Assembly (NCBI GenBank): GCA_001786225.1
Contig: MFVV01000002.1
Location: forward strand, 1-9,579
DNA from: Candidatus Nomurabacteria bacterium RIFCSPLOWO2_12_FULL_46_14
GTDB lineage: Bacteria > Patescibacteriota > Minisyncoccia > Phycocordibacterales > UBA9973
Direction of reading: 5' to 3'
DNA length: 9,579 nt
The notes under the pieces were generated by a model. It was not told where the DNA came from. It was given only the letters and a program-made list of their open reading frames with translations, and searched no databases. Position 1 is the first letter of the stretch, and the number at the start of each line of letters is the position of its first letter. This document shows positions 1 through 6,505 of this stretch, piece after piece. A program made the position numbers and the translations under genes.

Positions 1-1
1 C

Positions 2-559
2 TATAATCCTTTATGCGAAATTGCCGCGGGCGATAATAGCTGCAACATAACCTTTTTCTGGAACGTAACCAACCCGACTGGCGCGACCACCGTGGTCCGG
101 GCAAGTGGTGGAACAGTCGGCAACGGGCATAGTGGTTTCCTAGCATTCTCCGTGCCGTTTAATTCTGCCACTTTTATTCTTGTTAATGACACCATAGAAC
201 TTGATTCCGAAACGGTCTACGCGGCCTGCGAAGAAGATACCACTTGGAACGGCTCTGTCTGCGTAGCCAGCGCCCCGCCCGCCATTTCCGTGGATCTAAC
301 CGCCACTCCCTCTTTTATGAGACTGCCGGATAATGATGTTACACTGTCTTGGAACACAACTGGCGGGCCTACCAGTTGCACTGCTTCCAACGATTGGTCA
401 GGGGCCAAGGCCACTGCCGGCGGTTCAGAGGACCGGAACAATCTATCTACTGGATACTATGTCTACGATATTGTTTGCGTCAAAGCGGGCAGTCCAAATG
501 CCTATGACCAAGTCACTGTCCGAGTGACGGGCCGACAGCCAGAAGTCAAGGAAAACTAA
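2..559 (+). CDS. Secreted Ig-like-domain protein, C-terminal part (5' end outside window)
   Basis: The frame is open from the left edge to the TAA at 557-559, so this is the last 185 residues of a larger protein; the GTG at 92 is only an internal codon. Two modules are visible. The first runs to about residue 85 and has the pattern C..........SC.....W, then LDS.TV.A.C and W.GSVC. The second (about residues 95-175) is an Ig-like beta-sandwich with LSWNTTGG, SCTASNDWSG and a closing VTVRV strand. Cysteine pairs, many Thr/Ser/Asn residues and no membrane segment fit an extracytoplasmic surface or secreted protein; I know this SCTAS..WSG style from large CPR surface proteins. The visible C-terminus (RQPEVKEN) has no LPXTG or membrane anchor. 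It lies upstream of the pilus operon in the same direction, but a role in pili or adhesion is only a guess. No enzymatic domain is seen in this part. Confidence 0.8.
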   Translation, partial: YNPLCEIAAGDNSCNITFFWNVTNPTGATTVVRASGGTVGNGHSGFLAFSVPFNSATFILVNDTIELDSETVYAACEEDTTWNGSVCVASAPPAISVDLTATPSFMRLPDNDVTLSWNTTGGPTSCTASNDWSGAKATAGGSEDRNNLSTGYYVYDIVCVKAGSPNAYDQVTVRVTGRQPEVKEN

Positions 560-570
560 AAACACCCTAT

Positions 571-604
571 AAGGGCGTACAGCTTCGCCGGCCTTAGGTT
601 TTTT
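571..604 (+). terminator. Weak candidate terminator after the Ig-like gene
   Basis: An imperfect hairpin can form between 571-577 and 586-595 (GCG/CGC plus AAGG/CCTT, with a 3-nt bulge), followed by AGG and six T at 599-604. It starts 12 bases after the stop. The stem is short and bulged, and its 3' arm overlaps the 5' arm of the long hairpin at 589-654, so the two folds are mutually exclusive. Low confidence. Confidence 0.3.
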
Positions 605-654
605 CTCTCTCCTCGCGCATTTACCGCCTTGTCGTTCGAAAAAACCTAATGCCG
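589..654. repeat. Conserved-loop / variable-stem hairpin element, copy 1
   Basis: Arms 589-605 and 638-654 are reverse complements at 16 of 17 positions (only c593 and t650 fail to pair), enclosing a 32-nt loop at 606-637. Positions 609-643 are identical to 8604-8638 (35 bases). With copy 2 the loop matches at 31 of 32 positions, while most outer stem bases differ but still pair. It fills most of the gap between the Ig-like gene and pilB and ends 18 bases before the TATAAT of the pilB promoter. No ORF of note runs through it. Function unknown; it could be a structured RNA, a DNA-binding site or a mobile palindromic element. Confidence 0.85.
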
Positions 655-669
655 ACTCCGATTAATTTG

Positions 670-678
670 TGATATAAT
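670..678 (+). promoter_or_regulatory. Extended -10 promoter of pilB, nearly leaderless
   Basis: TG-A-TATAAT: a perfect -10 hexamer at 673-678 with the extended-10 TG at 670-671. No good -35 box is present, as expected for extended -10 promoters. Transcription would start near 685, two or three bases before the pilB ATG at 688, implying a leaderless message; no Shine-Dalgarno sequence is present. The ten bases GTGATATAAT (669-678) recur exactly upstream of tpiA. Confidence 0.65.
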
Positions 679-687
679 TTACATATA

Positions 688-2436
688 ATGCAAATCAACG
701 AGGCGGAACTCCAAAAATTCATTCTGGAAGCCGGGCTGGTTTCGCGCGCGGATTTGAGCGCGGCGCAGAAAAAAGCCGAGGCGGAAAAGCAAAAACTGGG
801 CAGTATGCTTCTCTCTGAAGGCAAAATTTCGGAGACGGACTTGAAGCGGATGGAGGCCTTTGCCCTGGGTATTCCATTTGTAAATTTGAGCGACCAAAAA
901 ATTGATTTAGCTGTGCTCTCTCTAATCCCCGAGCCGATTGCCCGCAATTACAACATTATCGCTTACCAAAAAAAAGGAGATAATCTAGAGGTGGCCATGC
1001 TGGATGTGGAAGATATGGCGGTGATTGAATTTATCAAAAAGCGCTCCGGCTTCAAAATTCTGCCACGCTTGACGGACACCGCCTCCATCCGCGCCGCCCT
1101 GGTTAAGTATCGGGAAAGCCTACAGGCGGAATTCGGCGACATCATTCAGAAAGAATCTGCCACTCTCGCGCCGGAAGCCAAGGACGAAGGCGAGAAGTCG
1201 GCCGCGGAACTCAAGGAAATGGCGGATGACTTGCCAGTGGTGAAAATAGTTGACTCTCTCATTTTTCATGCCATCCTGCAAAACGCCTCGGATATTCATA
1301 TTGAACCCGGGGAAAAAGAGCTCACCGTGCGCTACCGCATTGACGGCCTCCTCCACGACGCCATGGTTCTGGACAAAAAGGCAGCGGCCGGGATTACCGC
1401 CCGGGTCAAAGTTTTGTCCAATCTCAAGCTGGACGAAAAGAGGTTGCCCCAGGACGGCCGGTTCAAGATAGAACAGAACGGGGAAAAAGTTTCTTTCCGA
1501 GTGTCCACCTTGCCGACCTTCTTCGGCGAAAAAACCGTCATCCGCATCCTAAAAGAAACGGGAAGCGGATTTTCCCTGGAGACTTTGGGCTTTCACGGCG
1601 AAGCCTTGGAGCGCATTCACGAATCTCTCCGGCAGAAAACCGGCATCGTTCTCGCTACTGGCCCGACCGGCAGCGGTAAGACCACTACCCTCTACACCAT
1701 GCTGGACATCCTCAACAAGCCGGAAGTTAACATTTCTACGGTGGAAGACCCGATAGAATACCAAATGCCCCGGGTCAACCAGACCCAAGTTAAGCCGGAA
1801 ATCGGGCTCACTTTTGCCAACGGTCTGCGCTCTCTCCTGCGCCAGGACCCGGACATATTGATGGTGGGCGAAATCCGGGACGGGGAGACGGCGGGGCTCG
1901 CCATTAACGCGGCCTTGACCGGCCACCTGGTGCTCTCCACCATCCATACCAATTCCGCGGCCGGCGCCATACCTCGCCTGATTGACATGGGAGTGGAGCC
2001 ATTCCTGATTGTTTCCACGGTCAAGACCATTATCGCCCAGCGGCTGGTGCGCCGGCTGACCGCCACCAAGACCAAATATTTTCTTTCAGCGGCGGAGATA
2101 AAAAATTTAAGCCGCATCTCCGACCTGGAGCGGATGCTCGGGATGTTGAAGAAAGAAAAATTAATCGGCGCCAAAGACACCTGGGAAAAAGTTCCTTTTT
2201 ATAAAGCTGTTCCGAATGATGAATCGGGAGACGGCTACTCCAACCGCATTGGCATCCACGAAGTGATGCGAGTCACGCCCACCATCCGGGAAATGATATT
2301 GAAGGGCGTCTCTCAGGACGATATTGAAATGGAAGCCAAGAAGGAAGACATGATGACCATGCTAGAGGATGGGGTCTTCCAGGCAGTATTGGGCACAACC
2401 ACTCTGGAAGAGGTGTTTCGAGTGGTGTCGGAGTAG
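688..2436 (+). CDS. pilB: Type IV pilus assembly ATPase PilB (GspE family)
   Basis: Hexameric cytoplasmic ATPase that drives pilus extension by working on PilC. The 582 residues show an N-terminal GspE/MshEN-type region (about 1-150), a charged linker, then the motor: ASDIHIEP (200-207), RLPQDGR (252-258), Walker A GPTGSGKT (325-332), Walker B ILMVGE with Glu395, and the His box TGHLVLSTIH (411-420). Length fits the family. PilB/GspE proteins usually carry a zinc-binding tetracysteine motif after the QRLxR segment; here QRLVRRL is followed by a cysteine-free stretch, and the whole protein has no cysteine. The ATG at 688 sits directly after a strong -10 element, which supports this start. First gene of the pilus block; pilC follows after 78 AT-rich bases. 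The RecA-like core with Glu395 suggests an active ATPase, and linkage to pilC and pilins favours PilB over the retraction ATPase PilT, which lacks this N-terminal region. Confidence 0.95.
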   Translation: MQINEAELQKFILEAGLVSRADLSAAQKKAEAEKQKLGSMLLSEGKISETDLKRMEAFALGIPFVNLSDQKIDLAVLSLIPEPIARNYNIIAYQKKGDNLEVAMLDVEDMAVIEFIKKRSGFKILPRLTDTASIRAALVKYRESLQAEFGDIIQKESATLAPEAKDEGEKSAAELKEMADDLPVVKIVDSLIFHAILQNASDIHIEPGEKELTVRYRIDGLLHDAMVLDKKAAAGITARVKVLSNLKLDEKRLPQDGRFKIEQNGEKVSFRVSTLPTFFGEKTVIRILKETGSGFSLETLGFHGEALERIHESLRQKTGIVLATGPTGSGKTTTLYTMLDILNKPEVNISTVEDPIEYQMPRVNQTQVKPEIGLTFANGLRSLLRQDPDILMVGEIRDGETAGLAINAALTGHLVLSTIHTNSAAGAIPRLIDMGVEPFLIVSTVKTIIAQRLVRRLTATKTKYFLSAAEIKNLSRISDLERMLGMLKKEKLIGAKDTWEKVPFYKAVPNDESGDGYSNRIGIHEVMRVTPTIREMILKGVSQDDIEMEAKKEDMMTMLEDGVFQAVLGTTTLEEVFRVVSE

Positions 2437-2514
2437 TTATAAAGTAAAAAGTTCATCAAGTAAAAAAATTAAAATTCTTTATAACCTTACAAACTTTTTA
2501 ACTTTTAACTCACA
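2437..2514. other. AT-rich pilB-pilC spacer with inverted repeat
   Basis: A 78-base gap, strongly AT-rich beside GC-richer genes. The nine bases at 2445-2453 (TAAAAAGTT) are the exact reverse complement of 2492-2500, and the similarity continues imperfectly outward to about 2435 and 2510. No clear ribosome binding site precedes the pilC start. It may fold into a hairpin that affects expression between the two genes, or be a degenerate AT-rich repeat; neither can be decided here. Confidence 0.5.
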
Positions 2515-3729
2515 GTGCTTTTTGCCTACAAAGCTAAAACTAAAGAGGGAATTATAGAAGACGTGATAAACGCCGCTGACCGTTTCGCGGCGGCGCGGGA
2601 TATTCGCGGACGCGGCAGTATTCCCCTCCAGATAAGAGAGAAAAAAGATAATTTTTTAGCCACTGCTTTTTATTTTTTGAATATTTTCTCCAAAGTAAAA
2701 ACCAGCGAGCTTTCCATTTTTACCAAGAATCTCTCCGGCATGCTCTCCGCGGGGTTGTCTCTCTCTCGCGCGCTGTCCGTCTTATTCAAACAGACCAAAA
2801 ACAAAACTATGCGCCGGATCCTGCTCTCTTTGTCCGCAGAGGTCAACGCCGGCGGCACGCTCTCGGGCGGCTTGGCCAAGTTCCCGGATGTTTTTTCCAA
2901 ACTTTTCGTGTCCATGGCCCGCTCCGGCGAGGAATCCGGCAACCTCTCCGCTTCTCTCTCTGAAATCGGCTTCAATCTGGAGAAGGCCGACGCCTTGAGC
3001 AAAAAAATCCGGGGTGCCTTGGTTTATCCGGGAGTTATTCTCTCGGCGATGGTGGTTATCGGGGTCTTGATGTTCGCTTTCGTGGTGCCGACCCTGGCTT
3101 CCACTTTCAAAGAGCTTGGGGTGACTCTGCCCACTTCCACTCGGGCGATAGTCTGGGTGGGCAATTTTTTCTCCAACAATCTTGTACTGACCTTCGTCCT
3201 TCTCCTGGCTTCCGCCTTAGGCTTTTATACCCTTTTACGTTCCAGTTTTATGGCCAAGTATGTTGATTTTCTCATTGTTCGTTTGCCCGTAATCGGCAAT
3301 ATGGCCAAGGAGCTAAATACCGCCCGGACGACCCGGAGCTTGGCATCGCTCCTCCGTTCCGGTGTGTCCATAGTCCGGGCGGTGGAGATTACCGAGGATG
3401 TGGTGCAGAACATTTATTACAAGAAAGTTTTGCGGGAAGCCCAGGTAGCGGTGGAAAAAGGCGGCTCCTTCGCCGAAGTTTTTGAAAAAAACACCCATCT
3501 TTACCCGATAATGATGTCGGAAATGATAGAAGTGGGTGAGGAAACCGGCAAGCTCTCGGAGATGCTCTTGAACATTGCCGTTTTTTACGAAAATGAAATT
3601 GAAAACAAGACCAAAAATCTTTCCACCATCATTGAGCCGGTTTTGATGATTATTATCGGCGCCGGTGTGGGTTTCTTCGCCATTTCCATGATTTCGCCCC
3701 TGTATTCAATTTTGGGCGAGATCAACTAG
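2515..3729 (+). CDS. pilC: Type IV pilus inner-membrane platform protein PilC (GspF family)
   Basis: Polytopic inner-membrane protein that couples the PilB ATPase to pilin insertion. Its 404 residues match the usual family length. The N-terminus MLFAYKAKTKEG is the family's typical opening and supports the GTG start at 2515; upstream in-frame stops exclude a longer protein. Two GspF repeats are visible: the first with SELSIFTKNLSGMLSAGLSL and ARSGEESGNLS, the second with ARTTRSLASLLRSGVSIVRA and IEVGEETGKLSEML. Hydrophobic segments lie at about 170-200, 222-245 and 375-395, the normal three-helix topology. No Shine-Dalgarno site is visible before the GTG. The next gene starts one base after the stop, so translation of the prepilin probably depends on this gene. 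Confidence 0.95.
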   Translation: MLFAYKAKTKEGIIEDVINAADRFAAARDIRGRGSIPLQIREKKDNFLATAFYFLNIFSKVKTSELSIFTKNLSGMLSAGLSLSRALSVLFKQTKNKTMRRILLSLSAEVNAGGTLSGGLAKFPDVFSKLFVSMARSGEESGNLSASLSEIGFNLEKADALSKKIRGALVYPGVILSAMVVIGVLMFAFVVPTLASTFKELGVTLPTSTRAIVWVGNFFSNNLVLTFVLLLASALGFYTLLRSSFMAKYVDFLIVRLPVIGNMAKELNTARTTRSLASLLRSGVSIVRAVEITEDVVQNIYYKKVLREAQVAVEKGGSFAEVFEKNTHLYPIMMSEMIEVGEETGKLSEMLLNIAVFYENEIENKTKNLSTIIEPVLMIIIGAGVGFFAISMISPLYSILGEIN

Positions 3730-3730
3730 T

Positions 3731-4198
3731 ATGAAGACCTTCGGCAACAAAGGTATAACGGTGATGGAGATTATGCTAGTCATAGCGATACTGGGCCTGC
3801 TTCTCGGCATTGTTCTGCCCCAGTTTGCTCAAATGCGGGAAAAGCAGTCGCTCTGGAATGCCAGCGAAGAGGTAATGTCGGCCATCTCCGAGGCCAAAGC
3901 CAATACTTTAGCTTCGGTGGATTCTTCGGAATACGGGGTGCATTTTGAGAGCGGCGCGGTTATAATTTTTAAGGGTGTGTCATTTTCCCCCGGGGCTCCG
4001 GACAACGAGCAGAGAGGAATTATCGCCCCGGCCACTATTACCAGTGTCACTTTAGGGGGTATTCCTGCGTCCTCGGGCGATATGTATTTCAATCGCCTCT
4101 CCGGTTTGCCCAGCTTAAGCGGCGTGATAGAAGTAGCCACGCCTTCTTTCGTTAAAACTATTACTATTCATCCCACTGGCGCGGTTAGCGCCGAGTAG
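3731..4198 (+). CDS. Type IV prepilin-like protein, GspH/FimT-type minor pilin
   Basis: A 155-residue prepilin. The class III signal is clear: an eight-residue basic leader ending in Gly8, then ITVME with Glu at mature position +5, then a hydrophobic helix (IMLVIAILGLLLGIVLP). The prepilin peptidase would cleave after Gly8 and N-methylate Ile9. After the helix come an alpha-helical spine (about 30-60) and a beta-rich globular region. Length, position directly after pilC and the region EEVMSAISEAKANTLAS resemble GspH/FimT pseudopilins, which help to prime pilus assembly. It is less likely the major pilin, because it sits first in a run of four different pilin-like genes. The assignment to H/FimT is inferred from order and shape; the prepilin call itself is firm. 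Confidence 0.85.
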   Translation: MKTFGNKGITVMEIMLVIAILGLLLGIVLPQFAQMREKQSLWNASEEVMSAISEAKANTLASVDSSEYGVHFESGAVIIFKGVSFSPGAPDNEQRGIIAPATITSVTLGGIPASSGDMYFNRLSGLPSLSGVIEVATPSFVKTITIHPTGAVSAE

Positions 4199-4205
4199 AA
4201 TTATT

Positions 4206-4679
4206 ATGAAAACTAATTCGAGCAGAGGGTTTATGCTGATTGAGGTGGTGGTTTTTTCCGCCATTGTCGCTCTGTCGGTCGTGGCTTTCACCGCTGTCGC
4301 CCAAAAGTCAATTTATCTTTCCCGGCAGGCTCTGCGGGGCGCCCAAGCAGCGTTTCTTTTGGAAGAAGGGGCGGAGGTGGCGCGGCTGGTAAGAGATGAG
4401 GATTGGGAAAATATTGCTGGCCTGGACGCGGAAACCGACTATTATCCGCTTTTCGCCGACAATGCCTGGACGCTGTCCGTTTCTCCCTCTGTCGTGGGCA
4501 TATTTACCCGCAAGGTCAACACGGAGAGCGTCAATCGCGACCCGAGCAATGACGATATCGCTGAGACCGGCACTCCGGACCCTGGCACGAGGTTGATTAC
4601 CGTCACCGTTTCCTGGCCGGAGGGGGAGACAATCCTATCAAAGACGTTGTCGTTTTATATTATGGACATTTTTATATGA
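4206..4679 (+). CDS. Type IV prepilin-like protein, GspI/PilV-type minor pilin
   Basis: A 157-residue prepilin with the leader MKTNSSRG, cleavage expected after Gly8, then FMLIE with Glu at +5 and a hydrophobic helix to about residue 30. The FMLIEVVV start with following AFLLEEGAEVARLVRDEDW resembles PilV/GspI proteins, where a segment like 'LEEGxExxRxxRD' follows the first helix. The rest is a small beta domain ending in a hydrophobic strand (LSFYIMDIFI). It starts seven bases after the preceding prepilin and overlaps the next gene by four bases (ATGA), a typical translational coupling. As GspI homologue it would nucleate the tip complex with the J and K proteins. The subtype is an inference. 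Confidence 0.82.
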   Translation: MKTNSSRGFMLIEVVVFSAIVALSVVAFTAVAQKSIYLSRQALRGAQAAFLLEEGAEVARLVRDEDWENIAGLDAETDYYPLFADNAWTLSVSPSVVGIFTRKVNTESVNRDPSNDDIAETGTPDPGTRLITVTVSWPEGETILSKTLSFYIMDIFI

Positions 4680-5188
4680 CCAGCATTAAAACAATCAGGC
4701 ATAAAAAAAATACTTCGGGCTACGCCATGCTAGAACTCCTGTTTTATATTTCACTTTTCGTTTTTCTGTCCGTTGTCGTCGTCAATTCTATGATAACCAT
4801 GACTCGCGCGCTTAAGGAAACGGCGATTGAGCGGGATTTGGCGGAAGGGAGAGAAATTATGGAGAAAATATCCCGGGCAATCCGGCAAGCGGAGAGCATC
4901 AACGCCTTAAGCGGGAGCAGTTTGGAGCTTAACACCAAAGACGAGTCCGGGGCGGACCAAACCTTGAAATTTTCTCTTCTCTCCTCGGATATTCAATTTT
5001 TGGCGAATGACATATTGGTGGGAAATTTGAATTCCGCGGATATTGAAATTACAAGTCTCAATTTTTCGCAGGTGGTCGCCCAAAAAAGCGAGGCGGTCAG
5101 GGTTGCTTTGACCGTCCACTCCTCGGAGGATGCCTCCCCACGCAGCGCGGACTTTTATGACACCGTCGTTCTGCGGGGCGGCTACTAA
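4676..5188 (+). CDS. Type IV prepilin-like protein, GspJ/PilW-type minor pilin
   Basis: A 170-residue prepilin. The leader is longer (15 residues, rich in Lys/Arg) and ends at Gly15; the mature protein starts YAMLE, again with Glu at +5, followed by LLFYISLFVFLSVVVV. The segment EIMEKISRAIRQAESI after the helix is typical of PilW/GspJ proteins ('xxRAIRxAxxI'). A beta-rich C-terminal domain follows. Its ATG overlaps the TGA of the previous gene by four bases, and the next gene begins six bases after its stop, so the three are very likely co-translated. In the type II secretion and pilus systems the J protein bridges I and K at the filament tip; I assume the same here. Confidence 0.83.
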   Translation: MTSIKTIRHKKNTSGYAMLELLFYISLFVFLSVVVVNSMITMTRALKETAIERDLAEGREIMEKISRAIRQAESINALSGSSLELNTKDESGADQTLKFSLLSSDIQFLANDILVGNLNSADIEITSLNFSQVVAQKSEAVRVALTVHSSEDASPRSADFYDTVVLRGGY

Positions 5189-5194
5189 ACCTTT

Positions 5195-6466
5195 ATGTCT
5201 TATTCCGGCGAAAAAATCAGAAAGAACAAAGGCGTCGCCATGCTAACGGCTCTCCTCTTTTTTCTTTCTGTTTCCTTGATTCTGGTTTCTGGCATGATTT
5301 CGCCAGCGCTCAGCGAATTTAAAAACTCCGGGCTCAGTTTGCGTTCCAAGCAGTCCTACTTTCTAGCGGAATCCGGCAGTGAAGACGCAACTTATCGCAT
5401 ATTTAACAATAAAGGTCTTAACTCCACCGAGACAATAAATCTCGGGCTGAATTCTGCCTCTACCACCATTACTTCCGTAGGCAATAGTCAGAAGGAAATT
5501 GAGTCTCTGGGGCAAGTATCTGGCTCGGAGCGTCAAGTCGGATTGACTCTGACCTATGGCGACGGCGCTTTGTTCAAATATGGCACCCAAGCCGGACAGG
5601 GTGGCGTGGTTTTCAAAAATAATTCTTATCTCAATGGTAATTTGTACACTAACGGCGATATTGTCGGCTCAAACGGCGCATATATTACCGGAGACGCGTA
5701 TGTTGCCGGCGGTACCGGCTCGATTTCCAATATGCGCGTGGGTTATGGTGGCACCGGAAATATCCGAGCCCATAATGTTACCGACTCCACCGTCACCGGC
5801 AATCTATATTGCCAGAGCGGCTCCGGCAACAACAAGCCCTGCGATACTTCCTTGCCCGACCCTCTGCCACAGGAGATGCCTATTTCCAATTCCCAAATAG
5901 AAGATTGGAAAAATGACGGGACGGCTGGCGGCATTACTGCGGGCGATGTTATCATATCCTCTCCCACGACCCTGGGTCCCCGACAGATATCCGGCAACCT
6001 GACGGTCAACAGCACTCTTACTATCGCCGACACCATTTACGTCACTGGTAATGTTATAATCAACGGCACCGTCAAATTGAGCTCCGCTTATGGCGCAACT
6101 TCGGCCATAATCGTCGCCGATGGTTACATCATAATAAGCAACGGCGCTGTTTTACAAGATTCCGGGACCCCCGGCAGTTATGTTATGTTTCTGTCGGAGA
6201 GTGATTGCGACGCGAGCATGGCCGGCAGTCCCTGCGAGGAACACAACGCGATAGAGGTCAGCAATAACTCCGATATTTCCATCGTTAACGCGCAGAGGGG
6301 AACGATTTACTTCAGCAACAACGCCACGGTCAAGGAAGCGGTGGGCAACAAGATAGAACTGAAAAATAATGTGGGCATAAGCTACGGTAGCGGCATCATC
6401 AGCGTAGATTTTACCAGTGGGCCCAGCGGTTCCTGGGTTATATCTAGCTGGCAGGAAACAAAATAA
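5195..6466 (+). CDS. PilX/GspK-like tip pilin with large beta-rich C-terminal domain
   Basis: A 423-residue protein with a prepilin-type N-terminus: leader MSYSGEKIRKNKG, predicted cleavage after Gly13, then VAMLTALLFFLSVSLILVSG. The residue at +5 is Thr18, not Glu, as in GspK-type tip pseudopilins, which lack Glu5. The segment SYFLAESGSEDATYRI fits the PilX N-terminal family pattern (A..AE.G). From about residue 140 the sequence is rich in Gly, Asn, Ser and Thr, with recurring short strands (GNLTVNST, GNVIINGT, DGYIIISNGAV, NNATVKE) suggesting a right-handed beta-helix or similar repeat fold, with Cys pairs near 205-215 and 330-340. It closes the pilin run, as gspK closes gspHIJK. A role as tip cap or adhesin is inferred. 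No transmembrane helix other than the pilin one is seen. Start chosen because the leader fits; no strong ribosome binding site. Confidence 0.8.
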   Translation: MSYSGEKIRKNKGVAMLTALLFFLSVSLILVSGMISPALSEFKNSGLSLRSKQSYFLAESGSEDATYRIFNNKGLNSTETINLGLNSASTTITSVGNSQKEIESLGQVSGSERQVGLTLTYGDGALFKYGTQAGQGGVVFKNNSYLNGNLYTNGDIVGSNGAYITGDAYVAGGTGSISNMRVGYGGTGNIRAHNVTDSTVTGNLYCQSGSGNNKPCDTSLPDPLPQEMPISNSQIEDWKNDGTAGGITAGDVIISSPTTLGPRQISGNLTVNSTLTIADTIYVTGNVIINGTVKLSSAYGATSAIIVADGYIIISNGAVLQDSGTPGSYVMFLSESDCDASMAGSPCEEHNAIEVSNNSDISIVNAQRGTIYFSNNATVKEAVGNKIELKNNVGISYGSGIISVDFTSGPSGSWVISSWQETK

Positions 6467-6479
6467 TAAAGTCAGCGCG

Positions 6480-6488
6480 TGATATAAT
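6480..6488 (+). promoter_or_regulatory. Extended -10 promoter of tpiA-pgk
   Basis: TG-A-TATAAT with the hexamer at 6483-6488 and TG at 6480-6481, inside the 39-base gap after the pilin block. Ten bases (GTGATATAAT) are identical to the pilB promoter. There is no -35 box. Transcription would start near 6495, giving a leader of about ten bases without a Shine-Dalgarno site. The gap has no terminator, so read-through from the pilus genes is also possible. Confidence 0.6.
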
Positions 6489-6505
6489 ATCGTAGCCAAA
6501 CCACA

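Noticed and set aside
612..637. Short reading frame on the minus strand of the hairpin loop, with a GGCGG-like site before ATG
   Set aside because: The frame stops after a few codons in both copies (different lengths), so it does not encode a conserved peptide.
606..654. tRNA-like T-arm (GTTCGAA) in the repeat
   Set aside because: No acceptor, D or anticodon arms can be fitted around it.
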